A stretch of 44,026 bases of DNA from Bifidobacterium breve (GCA_945890205.1 CAMDCL010000007.1:1-44026); one strand, 5' to 3'; shown: positions 1-7,722, counted from the first letter of the stretch. Program-made: numbers and translations. The notes: generated by a model from the letters alone, not told the origin.

Positions 1-75
1 TGGCATACCGCAAAGCCAGCGTTTTACGCAGCTTTTTATGCCGGATACGAGGCCTATGGTGGTTCAATCGAATAA
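1..75 (+). CDS. C-terminal end of an unidentified protein
   Basis: The first frame is open from base 1 to a TAA at 73-75 and gives 24 residues, starting WHTAKPAFY and ending EAYGGSIE. The composition is rich in Ala, Tyr and Gly. A strong terminator follows 22 bases later, which supports this being a genuine gene end. The remainder lies outside the window and I do not recognise the family. Confidence 0.55.
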   Translation, partial: WHTAKPAFYAAFYAGYEAYGGSIE

Positions 76-97
76 ATCGATTTAGAACTGAAGCCAA

Positions 98-139
98 GGG
101 CCTCGAATCCACAAAGGATTCGGAGCCCTTTTTGTTTTG
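98..139 (+). terminator. Intrinsic terminator after the partial first gene
   Basis: Arms at 98-110 and 116-128 pair across a 5-base loop (ACAAA), with one mismatch pair inside, and are followed by TTTTTG and more T at 129-138. A second small inverted repeat (TTTTGTTTT/AAAACAAAA, 130-138 and 142-150) overlaps the T tract. It separates the first gene from the whiB leader. Confidence 0.85.
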
Positions 140-167
140 ATAAAACAAAATTCACTCCAGAAAACCA

Positions 168-228
168 ATGAAAACCAAAAGAGACAACTAGCCAAACAGA
201 CCGGCGAATGAAATCGCCGGATGAATGA
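168..228 (+). promoter_or_regulatory. whiB leader with a hairpin and two possible mini-ORFs
   Basis: A perfect 7-bp stem (CCGGCGA 201-207, TCGCCGG 214-220) lies in the leader of the WhiB gene. Two tiny reading frames are present: 168-191 (MKTKRDN) and 208-228 (MKSPDE), the second starting in the hairpin loop. Neither has a clear ribosome binding site. Mycobacterial whiB7 is known to be controlled by an upstream ORF and attenuator; similar control here is inference. Confidence 0.35.
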
Positions 229-253
229 TCTAACGGAAAGAAGAGGTGAGAAC

Positions 254-652
254 ATGAGCGTTCTCTTCAGCGAACTACTAGTACCAGGCTGGGCAGATGA
301 GAAGATCGGTTTGGATGCCGTAACGGGCACCTACAGCGATGGCTCATCATTTAATTTGCCATGCCACACAGCAGATCCTGAAACTTTCTTCTCTGAGGAT
401 GAGATGCAGGTTGCAGAGGCGAAGTCGCTCTGCGGTGGATGCCCCGTACGCGCACAGTGCTTAGAAGGTGCGCTATCGCGCCAAGAGCCAGCAGGTGTGT
501 GGGGTGGCGAACTATTTGAGGATGGTCGCATCATCGCAAAGAAGCGCAAAGCTGGACGACCATCTATGAAAGAGCTTGCTGCACGCAATGCACAAGGTGA
601 ATTAATTGAACTCACAGTTGAAAAGGATGAGCGCGAGGAGAGCGCTGCCTAA
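254..652 (+). CDS. WhiB-family iron-sulfur transcription factor, WhiB7-like
   Basis: This is a 132-residue actinobacterial WhiB protein. WhiB proteins hold a [4Fe-4S] cluster on four cysteines and usually act by binding the primary sigma factor. The cysteines are in LPCHTADPE, then CGGC and AQC, followed by the GVWGGELF turn typical of the family. The C-terminal tail has basic KKRKAGRPS, resembling the AT-hook (RGRP) of WhiB7, the antibiotic-resistance regulator. The ATG at 254 is chosen because AGAGGTGAG lies just upstream; the frame also opens at 221 without a good site. Its stop overlaps the stop of the convergent tadC. WhiB family is certain; the WhiB7 subgroup is likely but not proven, since the tail motif lacks one arginine of the classic hook. 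Confidence 0.88.
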   Translation: MSVLFSELLVPGWADEKIGLDAVTGTYSDGSSFNLPCHTADPETFFSEDEMQVAEAKSLCGGCPVRAQCLEGALSRQEPAGVWGGELFEDGRIIAKKRKAGRPSMKELAARNAQGELIELTVEKDEREESAA

Positions 653-1461
653 GATGCGAAGAGATTCAAATTTGCAAGTGAAGGCCACAGTGCAAAGAGG
701 ATGGAGATCGGCAGGATAAGGAATACAACTGGAATCATCATTGATATTTCAGCCTTACCCGCCGCTCCCATCACTCGATTTCTCTGATTGCCACGAGCTT
801 CAACTGCGTGACGAGAAAGAACCTCTACAAGCGGTGCACCACGCAGGGTTGCGGTCACAAGTGCATCAACAAACCTTCTAATCATTACCGATTTCACCCG
901 ACGACCCATTGCATCCAAGGATTCATGTAAAGGCGCACCAGAACGCACGCCAGTAACAACAATCTCAAACTCATGAGCAATAGCGCCATTAGCGCTCTTG
1001 GCTATACGAAGCATCGCCCTCATGGGTGTTTCACCAGCTGCGATTGCAAGGGTTAACATCTCAACAACAGCGGGAAATTCAGCTTCAATCAACTCTCGTC
1101 GCTTCTTAACATCCTGCGTTAGCTGGCGATCAATCAACAGGAAGATCAATACCGCAGCGATTACAGAACCAATAATGGCTAGAGCTAAAGATCCAGAAAC
1201 CGCCAACAAGAAGGCAAAGCCAACAGCGGCAGAACCGGCACAGTATCCATACTGTTTAATCCGAAACTCTTCATACTCCTTATCGCTTCCCTTACCCAAC
1301 TCTTCTAGCCTTATGCGTAGCTGTGTTTTGTCATTGCTTGCACGGGCAGATTTTCGAGAGATTCTCTTTGCCTCTGATAGGGGATCAACCTGATCTCCGA
1401 TCACAATCAAGATAGCGGCAGGAATAACTAACAAGGCTGTTACAAAAATAGTTGCGATCAT
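649..1461 (-). CDS. tadC: TadC-like type II secretion F-domain membrane protein
   Basis: 270 residues. It has an N-terminal membrane segment (about 1-20), a charged stretch, two central hydrophobic segments (about 72-112), a T2SSF cytoplasmic domain (about 120-235, with EFPAVVEMLTLAIAAGE and a second half-repeat) and a C-terminal membrane segment. TadC and TadB form the inner-membrane platform on which the TadA motor acts to assemble Flp/Tad pili. The start overlaps the end of tadB by 4 bp (ATGA), so the two are translationally coupled. It ends convergently with whiB, with the stops overlapping. Confidence 0.85.
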   Translation of the reverse strand: MIATIFVTALLVIPAAILIVIGDQVDPLSEAKRISRKSARASNDKTQLRIRLEELGKGSDKEYEEFRIKQYGYCAGSAAVGFAFLLAVSGSLALAIIGSVIAAVLIFLLIDRQLTQDVKKRRELIEAEFPAVVEMLTLAIAAGETPMRAMLRIAKSANGAIAHEFEIVVTGVRSGAPLHESLDAMGRRVKSVMIRRFVDALVTATLRGAPLVEVLSRHAVEARGNQRNRVMGAAGKAEISMMIPVVFLILPISILFALWPSLANLNLFAS

Positions 1462-2174
1462 TGAGTACCTACTGTAAATACTCGAGGTGTTTGCGGTAAA
1501 CGTCCTAAGCGATTCATCCAGATGTATGCAACCGCTGTCATGAACAAACCAGCGATCAAGATCATCGCACCAGTAGGAGTCGAGTATGCAATGGCGGTAC
1601 TAGGTTGGGTTGAAAGAAGAAGCAAGAGAATCCATGGCGCAGCAGCGGAAATATGAGCAGAGTTTTTAATCCAGCCATGTTTGACATCGATCTCACGACG
1701 AAGCGCTAAATCCTGCCGAAGAAAATCACCCAAAGTGCGAAGAATCTGCAACAGCTCACTTCCACCTAAGGTTTTAGCAATAATCAAAGCTTCAAATATC
1801 TGGTCGCTGCCGTGGTGTGCAAAGTTTGCCTTTAACTCTTCAATTGCTTCAGTCAGATCACCATTTCTAAAGAGAGTGGCTTTAAATTGGGCAAATGAGG
1901 GTCTTAGAACCTCGGGTCCACGTGTTGCTAACCCCGCCAGTGATTCAGAGAGAGATAAACCCGATTGAATACCTGACATCAAATGATCAATAACTTCAGG
2001 CCAAGCCGCAACCAATGCCGCCTCATTGCGTGAACTCTCTGCCCGCACTGTGACAAAGGCAATCCCTGCCGCCAAGGTTCCAAAGGCGGCTGCAATAACC
2101 AGGGAGCGCGTCATCAATAAGACAGCCGCTGTAGCAACGGAAGCAGAACTTCCAATACGAAGTGAGAGTTTCAT
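1458..2174 (-). CDS. tadB: TadB-like type II secretion F-domain membrane protein
   Basis: 238 residues with two N-terminal hydrophobic segments, a T2SSF domain (EVIDHLMSGIQSGLSLSESLAGLA, about 62-85; AKTLGGSELLQILRTLG, about 137-153) and two C-terminal membrane segments. It is the partner of TadC in the pilus platform. The ATG at 2174 is preferred because it gives an ATGA overlap with tadA and has GGTGG five bases upstream; the frame could also start at a TTG at 2186. It is the second gene of tadA-tadB-tadC. Confidence 0.85.
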   Translation of the reverse strand: MKLSLRIGSSASVATAAVLLMTRSLVIAAAFGTLAAGIAFVTVRAESSRNEAALVAAWPEVIDHLMSGIQSGLSLSESLAGLATRGPEVLRPSFAQFKATLFRNGDLTEAIEELKANFAHHGSDQIFEALIIAKTLGGSELLQILRTLGDFLRQDLALRREIDVKHGWIKNSAHISAAAPWILLLLLSTQPSTAIAYSTPTGAMILIAGLFMTAVAYIWMNRLGRLPQTPRVFTVGTQ

Positions 2175-3211
2175 GAATGCCACCAAGCGGGCAATGGTGC
2201 ACCAATATTTGCAAATCTTTCAGGGTGCGGAAGGGATCCAACGCCACGGATGTACTGCGCACCGTCCCACTTCCACAACATCTCTATCTCGGCGCGATCA
2301 TTTTCATAACGTCCAGTCACCGCTGAGACCTCTTTAATTCTGCGAACACCCGCTGAATCTAGAGTTGCATGGACTATAACGTCGATAGCAGAGGCAACCG
2401 TTGGAGCGATGAACTTGTGTGAAATATTCTCACCTGCAAGCAGAGGCAGGGTTTGTAACTTCACAATAGCATCTCGTGGCGAGTTTGCATGGAGAGTGCC
2501 CATACCCGGTAACCCCGAGTTCAAAGCGATCAAAAGATCTAACGCCTCAGCCTCGCGGACTTCACCAACAATAATTCTGGATGGTCTCATTCGAAGCGAC
2601 TCTTTAATTAATCTACGAAGTGGAATCTCACCTTCACCCTGAAGATTGGCACTTCTTGTTTGCATCTGCACAACATCTGGAAGCTGTGGAGTAAGTTCAA
2701 AGACCTCTTCGATGGTGATGACTCTTTCATTTCGAGGCACCGCACCTGCTAAAGCATTAAGAACAGTTGTCTTTCCCGCCTGAGTTCCACCACAAACCAA
2801 GATGTTGAGCCCCGCCTGCACGCTATAAATAAGTGCTGTACCGATTTCCTGGCTCATGACAGATCGATTAACTAGATCATTTACCGACAGGTTCTTCATT
2901 AGATGCTTGCGGATATTCACCGCCCAATGCGCTGCGGTGATCTCAGGGATGGCCACATGTAAGCGACTTCCATCGGGTAGGCGGGCATCTACAAATGGAT
3001 GGGATAAATCCAATCTTCGTCCGCTCCACATGAGTGCGCGTTCAACAATATTTCGTACCTCATCAGGGGTCAGTAAGAGATTTGTTAACTCGCTGCGTCC
3101 ATTACGAGCGATAAAAACCCGCTCGGGGGAGTTAATCCAAATCTCTTCGATAGTTGAATCATTCATAAATGGAGCAATTGCACCAAAGGTCACATTGAGA
3201 TCAAGTTCCAT
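2171..3211 (-). CDS. tadA: TadA/CpaF-family pilus assembly ATPase
   Basis: 346 residues, the hexameric secretion ATPase that powers Tad/Flp pilus assembly. The N-terminal domain is followed by a Walker A at 141-149 (GGTQAGKTT, with QA where GS is usual), an Asp box around VITIEEVFEL (164-173), Walker B RIIVGEVRE (212-220) and a His-box region GMGTLHANSPRDA. The start is supported by an apparent leaderless promoter, TACCTT six bases before ATG. It heads an operon with tadB and tadC. No pilin is adjacent; pilin-like genes lie near 38-39.6 kb. Confidence 0.93.
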   Translation of the reverse strand: MELDLNVTFGAIAPFMNDSTIEEIWINSPERVFIARNGRSELTNLLLTPDEVRNIVERALMWSGRRLDLSHPFVDARLPDGSRLHVAIPEITAAHWAVNIRKHLMKNLSVNDLVNRSVMSQEIGTALIYSVQAGLNILVCGGTQAGKTTVLNALAGAVPRNERVITIEEVFELTPQLPDVVQMQTRSANLQGEGEIPLRRLIKESLRMRPSRIIVGEVREAEALDLLIALNSGLPGMGTLHANSPRDAIVKLQTLPLLAGENISHKFIAPTVASAIDVIVHATLDSAGVRRIKEVSAVTGRYENDRAEIEMLWKWDGAQYIRGVGSLPHPERFANIGAPLPAWWHS

Positions 3212-3217
3212 TCGGGA

Positions 3218-3223
3218 AAGGTA
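3218..3223 (-). promoter_or_regulatory. -10 element of the tad operon, leaderless
   Basis: On the minus strand TACCTT is followed by six bases (TCCCGA) and then the tadA ATG. This spacing puts transcription start at or next to the start codon. No Shine-Dalgarno sequence is seen. The same arrangement recurs elsewhere in this window. Confidence 0.55.
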
Positions 3224-3294
3224 GATCGGCTACCGACAAGAGTTATTACCCTGTGGATACATCGAAACTTGATGGTGAAGCGCACTACGTCGAT

Positions 3295-3729
3295 TTATTG
3301 TGAGATGAGCTGGGCACGATCAAGTCTGTCTAATAGCTCAACCGCATCCTCATCCCCTTCTGCATACACCTTTGAAACCTTGATATGTAATGTGTGATCT
3401 ACTGTGAGTGATGTTGCCTGTAACATCCTTTGAACAAACTGCTCAGCGCTGCTTGCTCCATCGCGAAGGATGATGACAACCTCATTGACACCTAATCGCC
3501 CAATGCACTCCTCCTTTCGAGTCAATTGGGTTAGTTCATAGGAAAAGTGCAGAATGTCATGGGCCAGAACCTGATCAGATTGAGGGTTTTCAAAAAGTAT
3601 TTTCACAAGTGCCAGTGGTTTACGATTTCTGGATGCAAAGGAGATTTCACGGCGCAACTGTTCATAAAAGTAAGATGGTGAGGCTAAATGTGTTTGTGAG
3701 TCATGAATTCCATCGTGCGAAAAGAGCAT
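3295..3729 (-). CDS. Degenerate GGDEF-like domain protein
   Basis: 144 residues. The pattern YFYEQLRREISFASRNRKPLALVKI, then CIGRLGVNEVVIIL, then a C-terminal region ending in LDRADR-like DRLDRAQLISQ follows the layout of a diguanylate cyclase GGDEF domain. The signature loop reads GVNEV instead of GG(D/E)EF, so catalysis is unlikely. The ATG at 3729 is chosen because AGAAGG lies five bases upstream and it avoids overlap with the divergent gene at 3760. It is 83 bases upstream of tadA on the same strand, so a signalling role in pilus control is possible but inferred. Confidence 0.6.
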   Translation of the reverse strand: MLFSHDGIHDSQTHLASPSYFYEQLRREISFASRNRKPLALVKILFENPQSDQVLAHDILHFSYELTQLTRKEECIGRLGVNEVVIILRDGASSAEQFVQRMLQATSLTVDHTLHIKVSKVYAEGDEDAVELLDRLDRAQLISQ

Positions 3730-3746
3730 TGTGACCTTCTTTGAGT

Positions 3747-3752
3747 TAATCT
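3747..3752 (+). promoter_or_regulatory. -10 element of the small membrane protein gene, leaderless
   Basis: TAATCT, seven bases, then ATG at 3760. There is no ribosome binding site before this ATG. Confidence 0.45.
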
Positions 3753-3759
3753 TGCATCT

Positions 3760-4137
3760 ATGAACCACGATCCTGCCAAAGCAGCTAAAGCTCGCGCACT
3801 AGTGGCATCCCTACTCTTTATTGAGACCGGGGTAATACTTGCCTTAGCGCTCTGGCTGATTGGTCTGACATTGACCTCAGATTCAATTGAGATATATCCG
3901 CTTCTAGGGGTATTTATCTTCGCCTTGTTAGGCGGCGGTGGGCTTGCCGTCTCTGCAATTGGCTATCGCCGTGGCAAGTACTTTGGCAGATCTCCCGCGG
4001 TTTTAGCTAACTTGATTGCATTGGGCGTTGTCTCATATCAAGTGGAAGCAGATTTGTGGTGGGTTGCTGGACCACTAGCTGCGTTAGCAGGTGCAACTCT
4101 TATCGCTGCGCTTCGTGCAATTCCAACTGATCTTTAA
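3760..4137 (+). CDS. Small integral membrane protein, function unknown
   Basis: 125 residues with four predicted membrane segments (about 13-37, 46-66, 82-95 and 101-118). A short basic stretch YRRGKYFGRSP lies between the second and third. The layout resembles short actinobacterial membrane proteins annotated only as integral membrane protein. Start supported by a leaderless -10. It is divergent from the GGDEF-like gene and convergent with the ROK gene. I cannot assign a function. Confidence 0.7.
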   Translation: MNHDPAKAAKARALVASLLFIETGVILALALWLIGLTLTSDSIEIYPLLGVFIFALLGGGGLAVSAIGYRRGKYFGRSPAVLANLIALGVVSYQVEADLWWVAGPLAALAGATLIAALRAIPTDL

Positions 4138-4177
4138 TTACATACTGTTAAGACAAAAAATAATTTACGGCTTAGAC

Positions 4178-5449
4178 TTATACATGAATAGAGCTTTGAT
4201 TTGGCCGGCCAACGGAAACCCACTTGCGAAGATTTTCAGATGAAAATAATTCACTAATTACCATTTCAACTGCACCAACAAGCCCAGATTCAATTGGGAA
4301 ATCAGTAATTCGAATCTGTAAATCCCTCGTTGCTAGTGGTAACGAGCGACTCAGTACCGTCTCCCGAATCGAAGCCAGCAACTTATCTCCTGCAGCCGAA
4401 ACGCTACCCCCAAGGACAATTAGTGATGGATTATGAAAGTTTACAAGAGTCGCAAGTACCGTTCCTACGTCGGAACCTACCTTTACAACTCTCTCAACGC
4501 ACCATCTATCACCATTATTTGAACCCTCAATAACATCTCGTACTTCAATGCGAAGCTTCGCTTTTTTTCGAATTTTGAGGTGAGCACTTTCATTCTTACT
4601 TGAAGCGACTTCAGCATCTCGAATCAAAGCTAGTCCACCCGATACGGCTTCTAAACATCCTAAATTTCCACATCGACATTGCACTTTCTCGTTGGAAGAA
4701 AGGGCGATATGACCGATATCCCCAGCACACCCTTGTGCCCCTCGATGTAGTTGGCCGTGAGTCAAGATTCCCGCTCCAATACCGCTACCGATCTTTACAA
4801 AGATAAGTTCATTTGTAATTGGATCATTACGTAGAGCATGCTCACCAAGTGCCATTAAATTAACGTCGTTATCAACCCAAACAGGCACCTTATATTTTGT
4901 TGAAAAACGTTCGCGCAGGGGGAATTTATCCCACCCGGGCATGATCGGTGGCGAGACTGGTAATCCAGTAGCAAATTCAACGGGACCAGGGACTCCAATA
5001 CCAACACCCCATAAATTCTTGATTTTTAGACTGCCCACAAGATCATCAAATGAGTTTTCTACGAGAGCCAAGACCACATCGGGCCCATCGGAAATCTCGA
5101 CCCTTGTAAATGTAGTTCCCAGTAAATTCCCATTTAGATCGGAAGCCGCGACATTAAATCCAGTTGCTCCTAATTCGGCAACGAGAATTGTTCCTGCATT
5201 GGGGTTGAAGTCAATGAGTCTTGGAGCTCTACCTCCAGTGGATTGACCAACTTCACCACTTTGAAGGAGATTTAGCTCAAGTGCCACGTCGATGTACTTT
5301 GTCGCCAAGGTGCGAGAAAGGCCGGTTGATGTGGCTATCTCAGGGCGTGTCACAGATCGAGATTTACGCACGAAAGTGATTACTTCCGCCAAGCACTGAG
5401 CGGCATCAGCATCAAGGTCGAAGGTCGTTGAGGTAACTTGCCCCGCCAT
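4178..5449 (-). CDS. ROK-family transcriptional regulator of the sugar island
   Basis: 423 residues. A winged helix at about 20-65 (TRPEIATSTGLSRTLATKYI) precedes a ROK domain. Visible motifs are the ATP-loop region ELGATG (92-97), the DND motif (193-195), GSGIGAGI (221-228) and the zinc site H247 with C258, C260 and C265 (CRCGNLGC). ROK repressors of this form (XylR, NagC and Mlc relatives) bind sugars or phosphosugars and repress neighbouring catabolic operons. It is divergent from the transporter/enzyme operon and most likely controls it. GGAGG precedes the ATG, but a run of eight G lies between them. Specificity cannot be read from sequence. Confidence 0.92.
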   Translation of the reverse strand: MAGQVTSTTFDLDADAAQCLAEVITFVRKSRSVTRPEIATSTGLSRTLATKYIDVALELNLLQSGEVGQSTGGRAPRLIDFNPNAGTILVAELGATGFNVAASDLNGNLLGTTFTRVEISDGPDVVLALVENSFDDLVGSLKIKNLWGVGIGVPGPVEFATGLPVSPPIMPGWDKFPLRERFSTKYKVPVWVDNDVNLMALGEHALRNDPITNELIFVKIGSGIGAGILTHGQLHRGAQGCAGDIGHIALSSNEKVQCRCGNLGCLEAVSGGLALIRDAEVASSKNESAHLKIRKKAKLRIEVRDVIEGSNNGDRWCVERVVKVGSDVGTVLATLVNFHNPSLIVLGGSVSAAGDKLLASIRETVLSRSLPLATRDLQIRITDFPIESGLVGAVEMVISELFSSENLRKWVSVGRPNQSSIHV

Positions 5450-5517
5450 AAACCCCCCCCACCTCCGCTCCCTTCGGAAAACAGTATCACCGGAGCGCTC
5501 AATCTTAGGTAAAGGAG

Positions 5518-5545
5518 TTTATAACATTTGCATAAATATTTACAA
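5518..5545 (-). promoter_or_regulatory. Candidate promoter of the ROK regulator
   Basis: On the minus strand TTGTAA (5545-5540) and TATAAA (5523-5518) are separated by 16 bases. This lies in the AT-rich divergent region and reads towards the ROK gene. Confidence 0.4.
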
Positions 5546-5562
5546 CTTAGTCCAAAAAAGCA

Positions 5563-5590
5563 TTGACTTATGTTTTTTTAGGCATAAGTT
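5563..5590 (+). promoter_or_regulatory. Promoter and inverted-repeat operator of the sugar operon
   Basis: TTGACT (5563-5568) and TAAGTT (5585-5590), 16 bases apart, form a plausible promoter. A perfect inverted repeat, ACTTATG (5566-5572) and CATAAGT (5583-5589), overlaps both promoter elements with a 10-base spacer. A repressor bound here would block RNA polymerase. The divergent ROK protein is the obvious candidate, by inference from position. Confidence 0.55.
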
Positions 5591-5617
5591 TGGCCCACGT
5601 TCACAGGAGGTAAGAAA

Positions 5618-6433
5618 ATAAAACTTGGCTACCAAACGATTACTTGGGGTGGAGTTGTAGGTCAGGCACAAGGGGTGACGAGTATTAAGGATCTCTTTTA
5701 CCAGACTTATGGATCTACCGCTAAAGCTTGTGAGGATATCGCTGCTGCTGGTTATTCGGGTATAGAAATCTTTGATGGCAATTTAGCGGAATATGCGAAT
5801 GATCCAGACTCATTCAGGAGTCTTCTATCAAAGCATAACCTCGAATTAGTCAGTGTTTACACAGGTGCCAATTTCATTTATAACGACATCCTTGTAGATG
5901 AATTCCATAAGATAAAGCAGGCAATTGTATTTGCTAAATCTATGGGTGCAATCAACTTAATTGTTGGTGGTGGTGCAAAACGTTCAACAGGTACTACGGA
6001 AGAAGATTTCCAGATGTTGGCAAAGGGACTTGATCAAGTTACAGATCTTGCAGCAGCAGCAGGATTAACAGCTTGCTATCACCCGCACTTAACAACAATT
6101 GTAGAAACCACTACCGAACTGGACAAAATTATGAGTCTTTCAAAGATTCATCTTTGTCCAGACACCGCTCACTTGACTGCGGGTGGCGTAGACGCTGCAG
6201 CAGCAATCCGCAAGTATGGAAAACGTGTACGCCACGTTCATCTTAAGGATTACACGGCAAATCCATTTGCCTTCCTGCCACTTGGCAAAGGCAATATTGA
6301 TTTTGCAGATATCTTCTCCGCATTAAAGGAAGTAAATTACGACGGTTGGCTTGTTGTAGAACTTGATGGATATAACGGCGATCCCAAAGATGCTGCGGAC
6401 ATCAGCATGAAGTTCATTAAAGAAAACCTATAG
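5618..6433 (+). CDS. TIM-barrel sugar isomerase/epimerase-like enzyme with an AUA start
   Basis: 271 residues if started at ATA. This is an AP-endonuclease-2/xylose-isomerase-like TIM barrel, with metal-site regions CYHPHLTT, LCPDTAHLTAGG, RHVHLKDY and VVELDGYNG. Family members include inosose dehydratases, epimerases and the 3-keto-sugar eliminases and hydratases of anhydrosugar and glycoside breakdown. AGGAGG (5605-5610) stands seven bases before ATA, which is followed by KLGYQTITWGG, the expected first barrel strand. No ATG, GTG or TTG occurs in frame between the stop at 5585-5587 and GTG at 5675; starting there would delete that strand. It is the first gene of the operon. The exact reaction is unknown; elimination on a 3-keto anhydrosugar is my inference. 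Confidence 0.85.
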   Translation: MKLGYQTITWGGVVGQAQGVTSIKDLFYQTYGSTAKACEDIAAAGYSGIEIFDGNLAEYANDPDSFRSLLSKHNLELVSVYTGANFIYNDILVDEFHKIKQAIVFAKSMGAINLIVGGGAKRSTGTTEEDFQMLAKGLDQVTDLAAAAGLTACYHPHLTTIVETTTELDKIMSLSKIHLCPDTAHLTAGGVDAAAAIRKYGKRVRHVHLKDYTANPFAFLPLGKGNIDFADIFSALKEVNYDGWLVVELDGYNGDPKDAADISMKFIKENL

Positions 6434-6485
6434 TAAGTTTTGCTAAAACTCTCACAGTACTCGACCAAAATTCCAAGGAGGAATT

Positions 6486-7628
6486 ATGAAAGCTAGTATC
6501 AAGTCAAAGGTTGTGTTGGCAGGTTTAACTGCAGCACTTCTCGGTGTATCAACATTGTCGGCAGTAGGAGCAGAATCAGCTGCCTCGGTGGCTAAAAAGG
6601 GCTTAGCAGAACTTGCTAAGGGTGTTTACTCAACTGGACCCAACGGCGAAAAGGCAGCTGCTGCAAGTTCACTCAAATTCACAGCAGCTGAACTTAAGAA
6701 ACTGAAGAAAATGAAGGCAACAGCTGCAATCTCATTCCACTTAACATCCGACTGGACATCTGGTCAGCAAGCAGGTCTTACAAAGCGTTTTGGTGAACTA
6801 GGAATCAAAATTGTTGGCGTAACACAAGCAGACTTTAAGGCAGATGTACAGGTTTCACAGATTCAAACACTAATGGCCAAGAAGCCAAATATTTTGGTTT
6901 CAATTCCAGTAGATGGCCAAGCAACTGCAGGAGCATATAAGGATGCTGCTGCAGCGGGTGCAAAAATTGTTTTTATGGATAACACAGCAGCTGGATTAAC
7001 AGTTGGCAAAGACTATGTTTCAGTAGTTTCTGCTGATAACTATGCAAACGGTGCTGCATCTGCATATCTCTTGGGTCGTAACCTCAAAGGTAAAGGAACA
7101 ATTGCTCTTATTTACCACGCTGCAGATTTTTGGGTAACAAAGCAACGATGGAACGGGTTCAAAGAGACTATTATTAATAAGTTCCCTGGTATCAAAATTG
7201 TTGATGAACAAGGAATTTCTGGACCAGACTTTGCGGGAGATGCACAAAAGGCTGCAACAGCAATTCTTACTAAGAATCCAAAGATCAGTGCAATTTGGGC
7301 TGTTTGGGATACACCGGCTGAAGGTGTCTTAGCCGCACTTCGCGATGCAGGAAACACAACTACAAAGATTGCAACACAAGATCTCGGAGCAAATGTTGCG
7401 ATTTCTCTTGCAAAGAAGGGCCCAGTCATCGGTCTTGGAGCACAGCGTCCATTTGATGCTGGTGTAACTGAGGCGAACCTTGCCGCATACGCCCTTCTAG
7501 GTAAGAAGGCACCTGCGTACATTGCAATGCCTGCGCTAGCCGTTGACCATGCTGGAGTATTGAAGGCTTGGCAAACTGTTTATAGTGCACCAGCACCAGC
7601 TGATCTAAAGGCTTCCTTCAAGAAGTAA
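6486..7628 (+). CDS. Sugar-binding protein of a CUT2 ABC transporter
   Basis: 380 residues, periplasmic-binding-protein type I fold (Peripla_BP_4), the ribose/rhamnose-binding type. A signal peptide is clear (MKASIKSK, hydrophobic core, SAVGA), but there is no lipobox cysteine, which is unusual for a single-membrane bacterium. About 55 Ala/Lys-rich residues follow before the first domain strand (ATAAISFHLTSDW). Recognisable family stretches are ILVSIPVDGQATAGAY, AKIVFMDNTAAG and AIWAVWDTPAEGVLAALRDAG. AAGGAGG precedes the ATG at ideal distance. It is downstream of the isomerase and upstream of the hairpin at 7665. The ligand is unknown. Confidence 0.92.
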   Translation: MKASIKSKVVLAGLTAALLGVSTLSAVGAESAASVAKKGLAELAKGVYSTGPNGEKAAAASSLKFTAAELKKLKKMKATAAISFHLTSDWTSGQQAGLTKRFGELGIKIVGVTQADFKADVQVSQIQTLMAKKPNILVSIPVDGQATAGAYKDAAAAGAKIVFMDNTAAGLTVGKDYVSVVSADNYANGAASAYLLGRNLKGKGTIALIYHAADFWVTKQRWNGFKETIINKFPGIKIVDEQGISGPDFAGDAQKAATAILTKNPKISAIWAVWDTPAEGVLAALRDAGNTTTKIATQDLGANVAISLAKKGPVIGLGAQRPFDAGVTEANLAAYALLGKKAPAYIAMPALAVDHAGVLKAWQTVYSAPAPADLKASFKK

Positions 7629-7664
7629 TTGAATAACGTCCCTAAGGGGGGCACATTAGGAAAT

Positions 7665-7694
7665 GCCACCTCGGGTTTAAAAGCCCGAGGTGGC
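7665..7694 (+). other. Strong intercistronic hairpin after the binding-protein gene
   Basis: An 11-bp perfect stem (7665-7675 with 7684-7694) and an 8-base loop. There is no T tract. Such hairpins often stabilise the upstream mRNA so the binding protein is made in excess over the membrane components; that role is inference. Confidence 0.65.
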
Positions 7695-7722
7695 ACCAAA
7701 ACATAAATTTAAGGAAGCGAAA

